Shown here one piece after another: positions 34,403 through 42,798 of a DNA stretch of 64,000 nucleotides; the first letter of the stretch is position 1, and each line of letters begins with the position of its first letter. Below the pieces are notes generated by a model. It did no database searches. It saw only the letters and a program-made list of their open reading frames with translations, and had not been told where the DNA came from. The DNA lies in assembly GCF_900188345.1 (NCBI RefSeq), contig NZ_FZOD01000044.1, forward strand, positions 1 to 64,000. The letters are read 5' to 3'. The position numbers and the translations under genes are program-made. Origin of the DNA: Streptosporangium subroseum (lineage in GTDB: Bacteria > Actinomycetota > Actinomycetes > Streptosporangiales > Streptosporangiaceae).

Positions 34403-35569
34403 GTGGGTCGGCCCGGCTATGTCACCAACCCAGCCGGGCCACACATATGGGACTCGCTGCGCATCTGGGAGATCCTCCTGTTCGTGGCGACCCTCGCCCC
34501 CGCCACGATCATCCTGCTCGGCGACCTGCCCGTACGCGACAGGGTGATCGTGGCGGTATGCCTGGTCTCGATCCTGCCGCTCTATTTTGTGCTCGGCCGC
34601 CCGGCGATCATGGCCGAGAACCGGCGGCGCGGTGCGGTCTACATCGCGCTCCTGATCCTGCTGTTCATCCCGGCCACGTTCATCACCTCCGACGTGACCT
34701 TCGCCCTGTTCGGGCTCTGCCCGCAGTGCTTCATGGTGTTCCCGACCAGGCAGGCCATGATCGCGGTGATCGTGCTGAACCTCGTCCCGGCCATCAGTTA
34801 CCTGTTCCTGGAGCCGGAACCCAGCTGGTTCGGTTTTCTGACGGTCACCCTCATCGTGATCGTCTTCTCCTGGGTGTTCGGCGTCTGGATGGAGGGGGTC
34901 TCCAGACAGAGCAGGGAACGGGCCGAGCTCATCGAAGAACTGATGAGCAGCCGGGCCGAGGTGTCCCGGCTCTCGGCCGAGCGCGGGGCCCTGGCCGAGC
35001 GCGAGCGCCTCGCCGGGGAGATCCACGACACCCTGGCGCAGGGCTTCACCAGCATCATCATGCTGATCCAGGCCGCCGAGGCCCGGTCCGACCCGGCCCG
35101 CCACCTGGCGCTGGCCGTACAGACCGCGCGCGAGAACCTGGCCGAGGCCCGCGCGCTGGTGGCCGCGCTCAGCCCGGCGCCGCTGGACGGCTCCACCCTG
35201 GACGAGGCACTGGTACGGCTGGCGGACCGGCTCAGGGAGGACATGGGGATGACCGTGACCTTCACCGTCCGCGGAGAGTCACGCCCGCTGCCGCCGCCCA
35301 TCGAGGTGGTGCTCATCCGCGCCGCCCAGGAGTCCCTGGCGAACGTGCGCAGGCACGCGGCGGCGAGCCGGGTGGACGTCTCGGTGGTTTACGGCCCGGA
35401 GACGGTGGCGTTGGAGGTCCACGACGACGGGTGCGGCTTCGACCCGGCTGCCACCGGCGGATACGGCCTGCGCGGCATGCGGAGCCGGGTGGAGCAGGCG
35501 AGCGGCTCGATGCGGGTGCGGAGTTCGCCGGGAGGGGGAACGACGCTGATCGTCGAGATGGCAGAGTGA
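34403..35569 (+). CDS. Sensor histidine kinase (NarX/DesK-type), copy 1
   Basis: A 388-residue kinase. The start GTG 34403 is 5 bp after the permease stop; a GTG at 34355 with GGAGG 9 nt upstream is an alternative inside the permease gene. About five membrane helices occupy 22-165. The phospho-accepting His208 is in the HisKA_3 motif AGEIHDTLAQGF. The ATPase has ESLANVRRHAAA, the D-box DDGCGFDP and GYGLRGMRSR. It probably senses a membrane-active compound exported by the adjoining transporter. A 115-bp stretch is almost identical to the next gene. Confidence 0.9.
   Translation: MGRPGYVTNPAGPHIWDSLRIWEILLFVATLAPATIILLGDLPVRDRVIVAVCLVSILPLYFVLGRPAIMAENRRRGAVYIALLILLFIPATFITSDVTFALFGLCPQCFMVFPTRQAMIAVIVLNLVPAISYLFLEPEPSWFGFLTVTLIVIVFSWVFGVWMEGVSRQSRERAELIEELMSSRAEVSRLSAERGALAERERLAGEIHDTLAQGFTSIIMLIQAAEARSDPARHLALAVQTARENLAEARALVAALSPAPLDGSTLDEALVRLADRLREDMGMTVTFTVRGESRPLPPPIEVVLIRAAQESLANVRRHAAASRVDVSVVYGPETVALEVHDDGCGFDPAATGGYGLRGMRSRVEQASGSMRVRSSPGGGTTLIVEMAE
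34410..34440 (+). promoter_or_regulatory. 9-bp-stem hairpin at the kinase start
   Basis: GGCCCGGCT (34410-34418) pairs with AGCCGGGCC (34432-34440) around a 13-nt loop. The hairpin begins 12 bp after the permease stop and lies over the first codons of the kinase gene. It could attenuate read-through from transporter to kinases or lower kinase translation. Confidence 0.5.
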
Positions 35570-36816
35570 CCGTCGTGATATTTCAGGACAACCCCCCACC
35601 CTCGCGCCAGCACGCCTTCATGCGTCTGAACGGGTGGGAGTTGCTCTATCTCGTCACCTTCCTGGCCGCCCTTGTTTTCATCGTCTTCGACGACACCCTC
35701 GGGACCGCCGAGCGGGTCATCTCCATCGCGCTGATCAGCGGGTGCCTGGCGGCATACCTGCGTTTCGGGCGACGAGCCGTCGGCGTGGGATACCGCTCGT
35801 GGGAGGGCCGAACGTACGTCGTCCTGCTGATCGTGCTGTTCACCCCGGTGACGATCATCTGTCCGCCCACGCGGTTCCTTCTTTTCGCCCTGTGCGCGCA
35901 GTGTTTCATGATGCTCCCCATGAACCAGGCGAAAGTCGCCGTGATCATTTTCAATGCGATCCCCGCGCTGGAGTTTCTCTTCGTCACGCCGTCCACGGAG
36001 GAGCTGGTCACCTTCCTGGGGGTGACGGTCATCGCCGTCACCTTCGGGCTGATCTTCGGCCCCTGGCTCGTCGGCATCATCGGCCAGAGCAGGGAGCGGG
36101 CCTCACTCATCGAGGAACTGGAGGCACGCCGGGCCGAGGTGTCCCGGCTCTCGGCCGAGCGCGGGGCCCTGGCCGAGCGCGAACGCCTCGCCGGGGAGAT
36201 CCACGACACCCTGGCCCAGGGCTTCACCAGCATCATCATGCTGCTCCAGCAGCCCGAGGCACGGCGGATCGAGCTGGCCATACAGACCGCGCGCGAGAAC
36301 CTGGCCGAGGCACGCACGCTGATCACCGCGCTGAGCCCGGCGCCCCTGTCGGGCGCCACCCTGGAGGAGGCGCTCGGCCGGATCACCGCGCAGTTCGGCG
36401 AGGAGCTCGCGGTGTCCGCCACCTTCGAGGTCAGGGGCGACTTCAGGACGACCTCGACCAGGGGCGAGGTCGTCCTGCTCCGCGCGGCGCAGGAGGCGCT
36501 GGCCAACGTACGGAAGCACGCCCGCTCCAGGGCCGTCGCGGTGACGCTGGAATACACCCCCGAGGCGACCCGGCTGACCGTCCGCGACGACGGCACGGGC
36601 TTCGATCCGGCCGCCACCGAGGGATACGGCCTGCGCGGCATGCGCGCCCGGATCGAGCAGGTGGGCGGCACCCTCACGCTGACCGGCCCTCCGTCCGGGG
36701 GCACCCTCCTTGAGGCCGCCATCCCCGCCGACCAGCCCGGCGGCCCCGCCCCGTCCGACCATTCCGACCCTCCCGCCAAGGAGCATCACAGTGCTGCGTC
36801 TGATGATCGTCGATGA
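35566..36816 (+). CDS. Sensor histidine kinase (NarX/DesK-type), copy 2
   Basis: A 416-residue kinase beginning at GTG 35566, which overlaps the previous stop (GTGA). It matches copy 1 in layout: about five membrane helices (24-172), His213 in AGEIHDTLAQGF, and an ATPase with EALANVRKHARS, DDGTGFDP and GYGLRGMRAR. The membrane sensor halves differ clearly, so the two kinases may detect different signals but share the phosphotransfer core. The Pro-rich tail overlaps the response regulator start by 26 bp. Confidence 0.9.
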   Translation: MTVVIFQDNPPPSRQHAFMRLNGWELLYLVTFLAALVFIVFDDTLGTAERVISIALISGCLAAYLRFGRRAVGVGYRSWEGRTYVVLLIVLFTPVTIICPPTRFLLFALCAQCFMMLPMNQAKVAVIIFNAIPALEFLFVTPSTEELVTFLGVTVIAVTFGLIFGPWLVGIIGQSRERASLIEELEARRAEVSRLSAERGALAERERLAGEIHDTLAQGFTSIIMLLQQPEARRIELAIQTARENLAEARTLITALSPAPLSGATLEEALGRITAQFGEELAVSATFEVRGDFRTTSTRGEVVLLRAAQEALANVRKHARSRAVAVTLEYTPEATRLTVRDDGTGFDPAATEGYGLRGMRARIEQVGGTLTLTGPPSGGTLLEAAIPADQPGGPAPSDHSDPPAKEHHSAASDDRR

Positions 36817-37414
36817 CCACCCCGTGGTTCGCGAGGGCCTGCGGGGGATGCTGGAGGCCGATCCGGGGATCACCGTGGTGGGCGAGGCGGCGTCGGGGGA
36901 CGAGGCGGTCGTGCGGGCCGGGGAGCTCAGACCGGATGTGATCCTGATGGACCTGCGCATGCCGGACGGCGACGGGGTGAGCGCCACCTCGCGCATCCTC
37001 GCGAACCGGCCGGAGAGCCGGGTGATCGTGCTGACCACCTATGAGACAGACCAGGACATCGTGCGGGCGGTCGAGGCGGGGGCCGCCGGATACCTGCTGA
37101 AGGACACCTCCAGAGCCGACCTGCTGGCCGCGATCGTCTCCGCGTCGCGCGGCGAGACCGTGCTGTCGCCCTCGGTGGCGACCCGGCTCGTCACCCGGAT
37201 GCGAGCCCCGGTGACCGAGTCGCTGTCGCCGCGCGAGGCCGAGGTGCTCTCCCTGGTGGCCAGGGGACTGACCAACGGGGAGATCGGCAAGGCCCTGTTC
37301 ATCAGCGAGACCACGGTCAAGACCCACCTGCTGCGCGTCTTCGGCAAGCTCGGTGTCTCCGACCGCACCGCCGCCGTGACCACGGCTCTCGACAGGGGCC
37401 TGCTCATCCGTTGA
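36791..37414 (+). CDS. NarL/LuxR-family response regulator
   Basis: A 207-residue regulator begun at GTG 36791 with AAGGAG 8 nt upstream. Receiver: acidic pair in LMIVDDHP, phospho-acceptor Asp54 (DVILMDLRMP), Thr in VLTTYE and Lys in LLKDTS. The C-terminal helix-turn-helix reads LSPREAEVLSLVARGLTNGE then ISETTVKTHLLRVFGKL. It is the only regulator for two adjacent kinases, so the signals probably converge on it, with the transporter operon as a likely target. Confidence 0.94.
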   Translation: MLRLMIVDDHPVVREGLRGMLEADPGITVVGEAASGDEAVVRAGELRPDVILMDLRMPDGDGVSATSRILANRPESRVIVLTTYETDQDIVRAVEAGAAGYLLKDTSRADLLAAIVSASRGETVLSPSVATRLVTRMRAPVTESLSPREAEVLSLVARGLTNGEIGKALFISETTVKTHLLRVFGKLGVSDRTAAVTTALDRGLLIR

Positions 37415-37658
37415 ACGTCCGGGACCGGCGCCCCGCATCGCCGGAATGGCCCCCGCCTCGTTCATTCGCGACCGGAAGGAACTTGACCGACTAGTCAGGC
37501 TTGTGACCTTCTTGCATGGACGACGCAAGCAATAGCGCATTGACCCTTCCACAAAAAGGATCTTGCACCCATAATGGTGGATTCCGGGGGCCATGACCAT
37601 GAGGTGGAAGTGATAGAGCGAGCATTTGTCAACCCCACACTGAAGGCAGGGGCTTGAC

Positions 37659-38264
37659 ATGAATGGACGGTCATACAGGGGAATGTCGGCGGAGGAGCGG
37701 CTGACGGAGCGTCGGGAGCGCCTGATCTCCGCGGCGTACACCCTTTACTCCGACCCTGGTTTTCCGGAGACCACGATTGAGAAGCTGTGCGCCTCCGCGC
37801 GCATTTCCAATCGCGCCTTCTACGAATGTTTCTCCGGACGCACAGAACTGATGCAGGTGGTCCACGACCGGTGCGTGCACGAGACTCTGCTCTCGGTGGC
37901 GAAGTCCGTCAAACAGGCCCCCGACACGCTACTCGACCGGGTCGAGGCGGGCATCACCGGATACATCGACTTCGTCACCGAGGACCGGCGCCGCGCCCGG
38001 ATCATGCACCTGGAGGTGCGCCGGGCGGGAGACTGCCTCATCACCTCGCGCCAGCAGGCGGTGAAGGCCTTCACCAACATGATCGAGACGATCGTCGCCG
38101 ACCGGCCGGAAGCGGTCAGGATCAACCGGCATCTGCTCGCGCTGGGCATGATCGGGGCGCTTCAGGAACTGCTCATCGAATGGGTGCTGGCCGACGACCC
38201 TCCCGAGACAGACCGCCTGATCAGCACCGCCGTGCACATCTTCCACCGGTCCTTCGCGACCTGA
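37659..38264 (+). CDS. TetR-family regulator
   Basis: A 201-residue regulator starting at ATG 37659 with AGGGG 7 nt upstream. The helix-turn-helix is LISAAYTLYSDPGFPETTIE then ARISNRAFYECFSGRTELMQ, the residues before it being strongly basic. The C-terminal domain is all-helical. The 245 bp upstream hold AT-richer sequence and a small GACTAGTC palindrome at 37489-37496. It is not divergent from a target, so its regulon cannot be inferred. A terminator follows. Confidence 0.9.
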   Translation: MNGRSYRGMSAEERLTERRERLISAAYTLYSDPGFPETTIEKLCASARISNRAFYECFSGRTELMQVVHDRCVHETLLSVAKSVKQAPDTLLDRVEAGITGYIDFVTEDRRRARIMHLEVRRAGDCLITSRQQAVKAFTNMIETIVADRPEAVRINRHLLALGMIGALQELLIEWVLADDPPETDRLISTAVHIFHRSFAT

Positions 38265-38287
38265 TCGCCCGCGCGAGCCGCGAGGAC

Positions 38288-38315
38288 GAGGACGGGCTCG
38301 GATGAACCCGTCCTC
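38288..38315 (+). terminator. Terminator after TetR gene
   Basis: GAGGACGGG (38288-38296) pairs exactly with CCCGTCCTC (38307-38315) around a 10-nt loop, 24 bp after the TetR stop. Confidence 0.7.
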
Positions 38316-38364
38316 CTCGATATGCCCGGTCCGCCGGCGTCCCGAAGACCGGCGGTGGCCGGGA

Positions 38365-38682
38365 TCAGGCCACCGCCGCCACGGGGAGCTCGACGGTGAG
38401 AACCCGGTTGAGCCGGGTCACCGCCAGCACCCGCATCACTCGCGGTGGCACCCCTCGCAGAATAAGGCGGCGTTCCGCGCCCACAGCGCGGCGATGCGTG
38501 CCCACCAGCACTCCGAGACCGGTGGCGTCGATCATTTCCAACCCGGAAAGATCTACGATCAGGTCACCCTCGCCGGAGTCGACTGCTCCGTGCAGCCGCG
38601 GGCGTACCCCGGCGACGGTGCCCACGTCGAGACGGTGCCCGACGCTGACCACCTGGGCCTCGGGGTTACCAGGGACGCGCAT
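38365..38682 (-). CDS. STAS-domain anti-anti-sigma factor
   Basis: A 105-residue single STAS domain. The core LIVDLSGLEMIDATGLGVLV is that of SpoIIAA/RsbV-type proteins. The usual phosphorylated Ser is a Thr (T54 in DATG). Such proteins bind an anti-sigma kinase in the unphosphorylated state and free the sigma factor. No kinase or sigma gene is adjacent, so the partner is elsewhere. It stands apart from the response-regulator gene that follows in the same direction. Confidence 0.9.
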   Translation of the reverse strand: MRVPGNPEAQVVSVGHRLDVGTVAGVRPRLHGAVDSGEGDLIVDLSGLEMIDATGLGVLVGTHRRAVGAERRLILRGVPPRVMRVLAVTRLNRVLTVELPVAAVA

Positions 38683-38876
38683 GCCTCCTCCTCAAACCTG
38701 GTCGTGTAACCGACACGTCCAGGCACAACGGCGATGCGCCACCACAGCCAGTAGGTCACGCACCGTATTCGTACGATGTCACAGTATGAACGTGGGTGCG
38801 TCCCCCACACGCGTCCCGATTCACACTCATTACGGCCATGACTTTCCCTTTCCCGAAGAGGAAGAGAAGATGCCGT

Positions 38877-39470
38877 TCAGAGCCACCCCTTTTCCTGGGC
38901 CGCCCGGATCGCGTTGATCCGGTTGGTGGCGCCCAGTTTGGTGATGGCGCTGGATAGGTAGTTACGGACGGTGCCCTCGGTGAGATGCAGCGATGCGGCG
39001 ATCTCACCGACCGGCGCGCCCTGCGCGGCCAGGGCCAGAGCACCGCGCTCCCGTTCCGTGAGCGGGCTCTCCCCCGCCATCATCGCCGAGGCCGCCATTT
39101 CCGCGTCGAGATAGCGGCCGCCGGAATGGACCCTGCGGATCGCGGCGGCCAGCTCGTCCACGGAGGCGTCCTTGGGGATGAAGCCACGCACTCCCGCCGC
39201 GAGCGCCCGCCGCAGGTATCCGGGCCGCCCGAAACTGGTCAGCATCACCATCGCGTGGCCCGGCAGCGTCTCGGCGACGCTCAGCCCGTCCATTCCCGGC
39301 ATCTCGATGTCCAGCACGATCACGTCGGGACGACGATCCCGTACGGCCTGCGCCACCAGGTCTCCCCTGGCCACCTCGGCCACCACCTCGATGTCCTGCT
39401 CCAGGCCCAGCAGGGTGGCGATCGCCCCCCGGATCAGGTGCTCGTCGTCGGCCAGCAGTACCCGGATCAT
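38877..39470 (-). CDS. NarL/LuxR-family response regulator (DesR-like)
   Basis: A 197-residue regulator. Receiver: LLADDEHLI, phospho-acceptor Asp54 (DVIVLDIEMPGMDG), then VMLTSFGRP and Lys in FIPKDAS. Helix-turn-helix: LTERERGALALAAQGAPVGE then LTEGTVRNYLSSAITKLG. Its ATG overlaps the stop of the kinase gene by 4 bp (ATGA). It is the last gene of a minus-strand unit (ATPase, permease, kinase, regulator) and probably controls that transporter, as in the YvfTU/LiaRS-type modules. Confidence 0.94.
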   Translation of the reverse strand: MIRVLLADDEHLIRGAIATLLGLEQDIEVVAEVARGDLVAQAVRDRRPDVIVLDIEMPGMDGLSVAETLPGHAMVMLTSFGRPGYLRRALAAGVRGFIPKDASVDELAAAIRRVHSGGRYLDAEMAASAMMAGESPLTERERGALALAAQGAPVGEIAASLHLTEGTVRNYLSSAITKLGATNRINAIRAAQEKGWL

Positions 39471-40717
39471 CGCATTCCCTCCAGCGGGATCGTCGCCCGC
39501 AGCCTGAACTCACCGTCACCTTTACCGTCGCCGCCGACGGTGACGGCTCCCCCCACGGTCGCCAGCCGCTCCGACAGCCCGGCAAGCCCGGTGCCGCCGC
39601 GCCCGCCCGTCCCCGCCACCCCGTCGTTGGTCATCTCCAGCACGGCCGTACCGTCGCGAAGCGCGACCGCGATCCGGCAGCGGGTCGCCGAGCTGTGCCG
39701 CAGCACGTTAGTGGCGCCCTCGCGGACCACCCAGGCCAGCAGCGTGGCAAGCTCGTCGGGCACCTGCTCCCGGGGCGTCTCCAGCGTGCAGCGGATGCCG
39801 GCCGCCTCCAGCACCGCGGTCATGCTGCGCAGCTCGGCGTCGAGATCGACGACCCGGTAGCCGCGCACCGCCGTACGGATCTCCTTCAGCGCCTGCCGCG
39901 CCAGCCCTCGCACCTCGTCCATCTCCGCGACGGCCCGCGCCGCGTCGACGCTCGACAGCTTGACGGCCACCTCGCTCTTCACCGCGATCGCGGAGAGGCT
40001 GTGCCCGACCAGATCGTGCAGGTCGCGGGAGAACCGGAGCCGCTCCTCGGTGACGGCCAGCCGGGCCTGAGCCTCCTTGCCCTCCTCCGCCAGTTTGACG
40101 ACCTGCCAGAACCAGAGCTGGAGTCGATTGGTGGAAGGCATCACCAGGGCGACCCCGACGAAGGTGCCGATCAGGCCTTGTTCGTCGGCCTCGTACGGTG
40201 CGACCATCATGCGGTCGAAGCCGGGGAAGAGACCGTCCCCGATCGATACGAGAAACAATGGGACCACGGTCGCACCCAGGCTGGCGACGAGCGTGCCGAC
40301 CCTGTTCAGCAGGAGCGCCGCTCCCGTCGCCCAGGCCGGGGCGAGCAGTCCCCAGGTCCACAGGTGGGTCTCCTGGGTCAGCAGCAGGACGATCACGAGC
40401 ACGCCCGAGACCACGATCTCACGATTGGCCGTGGTCCCGGCGACGGCCGCCTTCACCATTCTCATATAGACGGCGCTGAAGGCGATCAGTCCCAGCAACC
40501 CGAGAACGAGAGTGGGGAGGGCCTCGGAATCCGCCTTCCCGCCTGCCGCGATTCCGTTGAAGGCACCAGCCCAGGCCAGGGGAATGCCGATGATCAACGA
40601 CCAGAAGGTCAACCGGCGGAGCCGCTCGACGGGCGTTCGCTTCCCGCCCCGGGGGAAAAAACGAAGGACGGAGCGCCTGAGACGCCCCGTCGCTCCCTCA
40701 TCATCATTTATCGCCAT
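39467..40717 (-). CDS. Sensor histidine kinase (DesK-type)
   Basis: A 416-residue kinase begun at ATG 40717; no good ribosome site is visible, but the permease stop is only 14 bp upstream. About five or six membrane helices lie in 35-200. The phospho-accepting His234 is in RFSRDLHDLVGHSLSAIAVK, the classic DesK motif with the DLVGHSL extension. The ATP-binding half has REGATNVLRHSSA, TNDGVAGTG and GTGLAGLSERL. The sensed signal is unknown; DesK relatives sense membrane state. Confidence 0.92.
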   Translation of the reverse strand: MAINDDEGATGRLRRSVLRFFPRGGKRTPVERLRRLTFWSLIIGIPLAWAGAFNGIAAGGKADSEALPTLVLGLLGLIAFSAVYMRMVKAAVAGTTANREIVVSGVLVIVLLLTQETHLWTWGLLAPAWATGAALLLNRVGTLVASLGATVVPLFLVSIGDGLFPGFDRMMVAPYEADEQGLIGTFVGVALVMPSTNRLQLWFWQVVKLAEEGKEAQARLAVTEERLRFSRDLHDLVGHSLSAIAVKSEVAVKLSSVDAARAVAEMDEVRGLARQALKEIRTAVRGYRVVDLDAELRSMTAVLEAAGIRCTLETPREQVPDELATLLAWVVREGATNVLRHSSATRCRIAVALRDGTAVLEMTNDGVAGTGGRGGTGLAGLSERLATVGGAVTVGGDGKGDGEFRLRATIPLEGMR

Positions 40718-40730
40718 TTCGCAACGAACG

Positions 40731-41528
40731 TTAGCCGTGTCGGGGTTCCCAGCGGAACAGCCATCTGGCCAGCAGGGCCGCCACCGCGATCCAGGCCAGC
40801 AGGATCCCCAGGGAGGGCAGCGCGGCCACCCACTGCCCGGCCATGCCCAGCGCCTCGCCGCTCCCGGAGAAGTGATCCTGGCCAAGGAAAGCGGTACGCA
40901 TGATCGTCACGACCGGGGTCACCGGAAGCAGGGTGGCGACCGTGCCCAGCGGACCGGGAAGCATGTCGACGGAGAAGGCCACCGGCGCGCCGACCATCAT
41001 GAGCAGGATCACCGGAAGCACCGTGACCTGGGCCAGCTCGGCGTTGGGGGTGATTCCGGAGAAGGCGGCGGCGAACAGACCGAACAGCACGACCCCCAGG
41101 ACCGCCGCGAGCACCAGCAGCGGCACGTTGGCCGGCAGCACCCCGTCGGACCGGTTGATCCAGATCACCAGCAGCGCCACCTGGCCGAGAAAGAGCGCGA
41201 GCGCGCCGAGGGCGCTGCCGCCGAGGACCGCCACCGAAGACGGCTGGCCCCCGCGCAGCCGCTTGAGCACCAGTTCCTCACGCCGGGCCGTGAAGGTGTT
41301 GACCAGGTTGGTGAAGACCGCGAACCCCAGCATCAGGCCGGGCACCCCGGTCAGCACGTAGAGCGTGCTGGGCACCCCGGAGATCTCAGCGCCCCCCTGG
41401 ACCTGTGTGAACAACCAGGCCATCAGGAGCGGCAGCAGCAACACGGTGAACAGCACGGTGGTGTTCCTGAACACCAGGGTCAGGTCGAGCCTCGCCAGCC
41501 GTACGGCGTGCAGGACGTCGGTCCTCAT
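40731..41528 (-). CDS. ABC-2 type permease
   Basis: A 265-residue permease begun at ATG 41528, with GGGGAG 5 nt upstream; an ATG at 41645 overlapping the ATPase stop is possible but would add a 39-residue low-complexity leader (repeats of the type TADTADTA). It has about six hydrophobic segments and the loop AREELVLKRLRGGQPSSV typical of ABC-2 permeases. It partners the ATPase immediately upstream. Confidence 0.9.
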   Translation of the reverse strand: MRTDVLHAVRLARLDLTLVFRNTTVLFTVLLLPLLMAWLFTQVQGGAEISGVPSTLYVLTGVPGLMLGFAVFTNLVNTFTARREELVLKRLRGGQPSSVAVLGGSALGALALFLGQVALLVIWINRSDGVLPANVPLLVLAAVLGVVLFGLFAAAFSGITPNAELAQVTVLPVILLMMVGAPVAFSVDMLPGPLGTVATLLPVTPVVTIMRTAFLGQDHFSGSGEALGMAGQWVAALPSLGILLAWIAVAALLARWLFRWEPRHG

Positions 41529-41641
41529 GATCGCTCCCCACTTCTCCTGCGCTGTGTTCGCTGTGTCCGCTGTGTCCGCCGCCACCGCGGCCGTTCGTTC
41601 TTCGCGGATCGCTCCGCTCTCCCCGACGGATCCTGCCCGCC
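41529..41641. repeat. Short tandem repeats between ATPase and permease
   Basis: The gap contains 9-bp units (cgctgtgtt/cgctgtgtc) around 41551-41580. If translated with an upstream start they would give Ala/Asp/Thr repeats. No gene is supported. Confidence 0.4.
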
Positions 41642-42703
41642 TCATCGGACCTCTCCGACCACACGCATGAACGCGTCCTCAAGGGTTCCCCTGCGTACGG
41701 CCAGCCGCTCCAGGGTCTCGCCGCGCTCGTCGGCCCACTTCAGCAGCGGCCGGAGCGCGGCGTGCGCGCGGGCCTCGGCCCGTCCGCCGGTCAGGGTGTA
41801 GGTGACCTCGGTGCCGCCGCCCGCATAGGTCAGCGTGGGAACGGTGCCGTCCAGAGAGGGCAGGTCACCGAAGGACCAGGTGACACCGGCGAGCCGGAAG
41901 GCGACGGTGTCACCGGAGCCGGCCACCACCTCCTCGACCGTGCCGTAGGTATGGATCCGGCCCTCGTGCATGATGGCCAACCGGCTGGCGAGGCGCTCGG
42001 CCTCCTCCAGGTAATGGGTGGTGAGCAGCACGGTGGTGCCGCCGGCCCGCAGGTTCTCGATCACCTTCCACGTGGTCCGGCGGGCCTCGGGGTCCATTCC
42101 CGTGGTCGGCTCGTCCAGGAAGAGCACCTCGGGGGCCGACAGCACCGCGAGCGCGAGGTCGAGCTTACGTTTCTGCCCGCCGGAGAGCTGCCGGACCTTG
42201 GTCCTGGCCTTGCTCTCCAGGCCGACCAACTCCAGCGCCCCCATGGTCCGCCGGTCCACTCCCCTGACCCGGCCCATGAGATTGAAGCTTCCGGGCAACG
42301 TGGTGGTGCCGGACAGGGTGACGGGACGCCCCCCGTCCTCGCTCAGCCCCTTCCACAGGTCCACGGTCTCGGCCACCGTGAGGTCGCCGAGGAATCCGCC
42401 CTCCTGCAGCATGATCCCCACGCGGAGGCGCAGCTCGCGCCGGTGCCGGATCGGATCGAGGCCGAGCACCCGGACGGTGCCGTCGGTGGCGGGCGTGAAG
42501 CCCTCCAGCACCTCCATCGTGGTCGTCTTACCGGCGCCGTTCGTGCCGAGCAGGGCGAAGATCTCGCCCCTCGGGACGGTGAAGGAGACGCCGCGCACGG
42601 CCTCGAAGTCACCGTACCTCTGCCGGAGCCCGCCGACCTCGATCACGTTGTCGAGGCCGGCGGCTTCGGTGCCCGTCGCGTCCACACCCTGTCGCAATGT
42701 CAT
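41642..42703 (-). CDS. ABC transporter ATPase
   Basis: A 353-residue ATPase. Walker A GTNGAGKTTT (53-62), Q-loop region GIMLQEGGF, signature LSGGQKRKLD, Walker B VLFLDEPTTGMDP and H-loop TTHYLEEAE are complete. Between Q-loop and signature there is an insertion (GLSEDGGRPVTLSGTTTLPG) longer than in the other two ATPases of this window. It heads the unit whose promoter region (42704-42798) carries a large inverted repeat. Confidence 0.93.
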   Translation of the reverse strand: MTLRQGVDATGTEAAGLDNVIEVGGLRQRYGDFEAVRGVSFTVPRGEIFALLGTNGAGKTTTMEVLEGFTPATDGTVRVLGLDPIRHRRELRLRVGIMLQEGGFLGDLTVAETVDLWKGLSEDGGRPVTLSGTTTLPGSFNLMGRVRGVDRRTMGALELVGLESKARTKVRQLSGGQKRKLDLALAVLSAPEVLFLDEPTTGMDPEARRTTWKVIENLRAGGTTVLLTTHYLEEAERLASRLAIMHEGRIHTYGTVEEVVAGSGDTVAFRLAGVTWSFGDLPSLDGTVPTLTYAGGGTEVTYTLTGGRAEARAHAALRPLLKWADERGETLERLAVRRGTLEDAFMRVVGEVR

Positions 42704-42748
42704 GTGGACAATCGTTGCCTTCCTGCCTTTTTGCAGGTAGACGCCGAT

Positions 42749-42780
42749 ATCACCGGAGAGATCCGTATCTCTCAGGTGAT
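42749..42780 (-). promoter_or_regulatory. 32-bp inverted repeat with TTGACA box, ABC-kinase operon
   Basis: ATCACCGGAGAGAT and its near-complement ATCTCTCAGGTGAT (13 of 14 pairs) flank CCGT. On the minus strand a perfect TTGACA at 42792-42797 lies 11 bp before the repeat, so a -10 region would fall inside it. It begins 46 bp upstream of the ATPase start. It may be the response-regulator or another repressor's operator. Confidence 0.6.
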
Positions 42781-42798
42781 CGACATGACAAATGTCAA

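Noticed and set aside
37489-37496. GACTAGTC palindrome as the operator of the TetR gene at 37659
   Set aside because: It is short (8 bp) and 160 bp upstream of the start, and the extension is asymmetric. I leave it as a note only.
41529-41645. Permease start at 41645 with ATGA overlap
   Set aside because: It would add a low-complexity leader, whereas ATG 41528 has a strong ribosome site and matches the family start.
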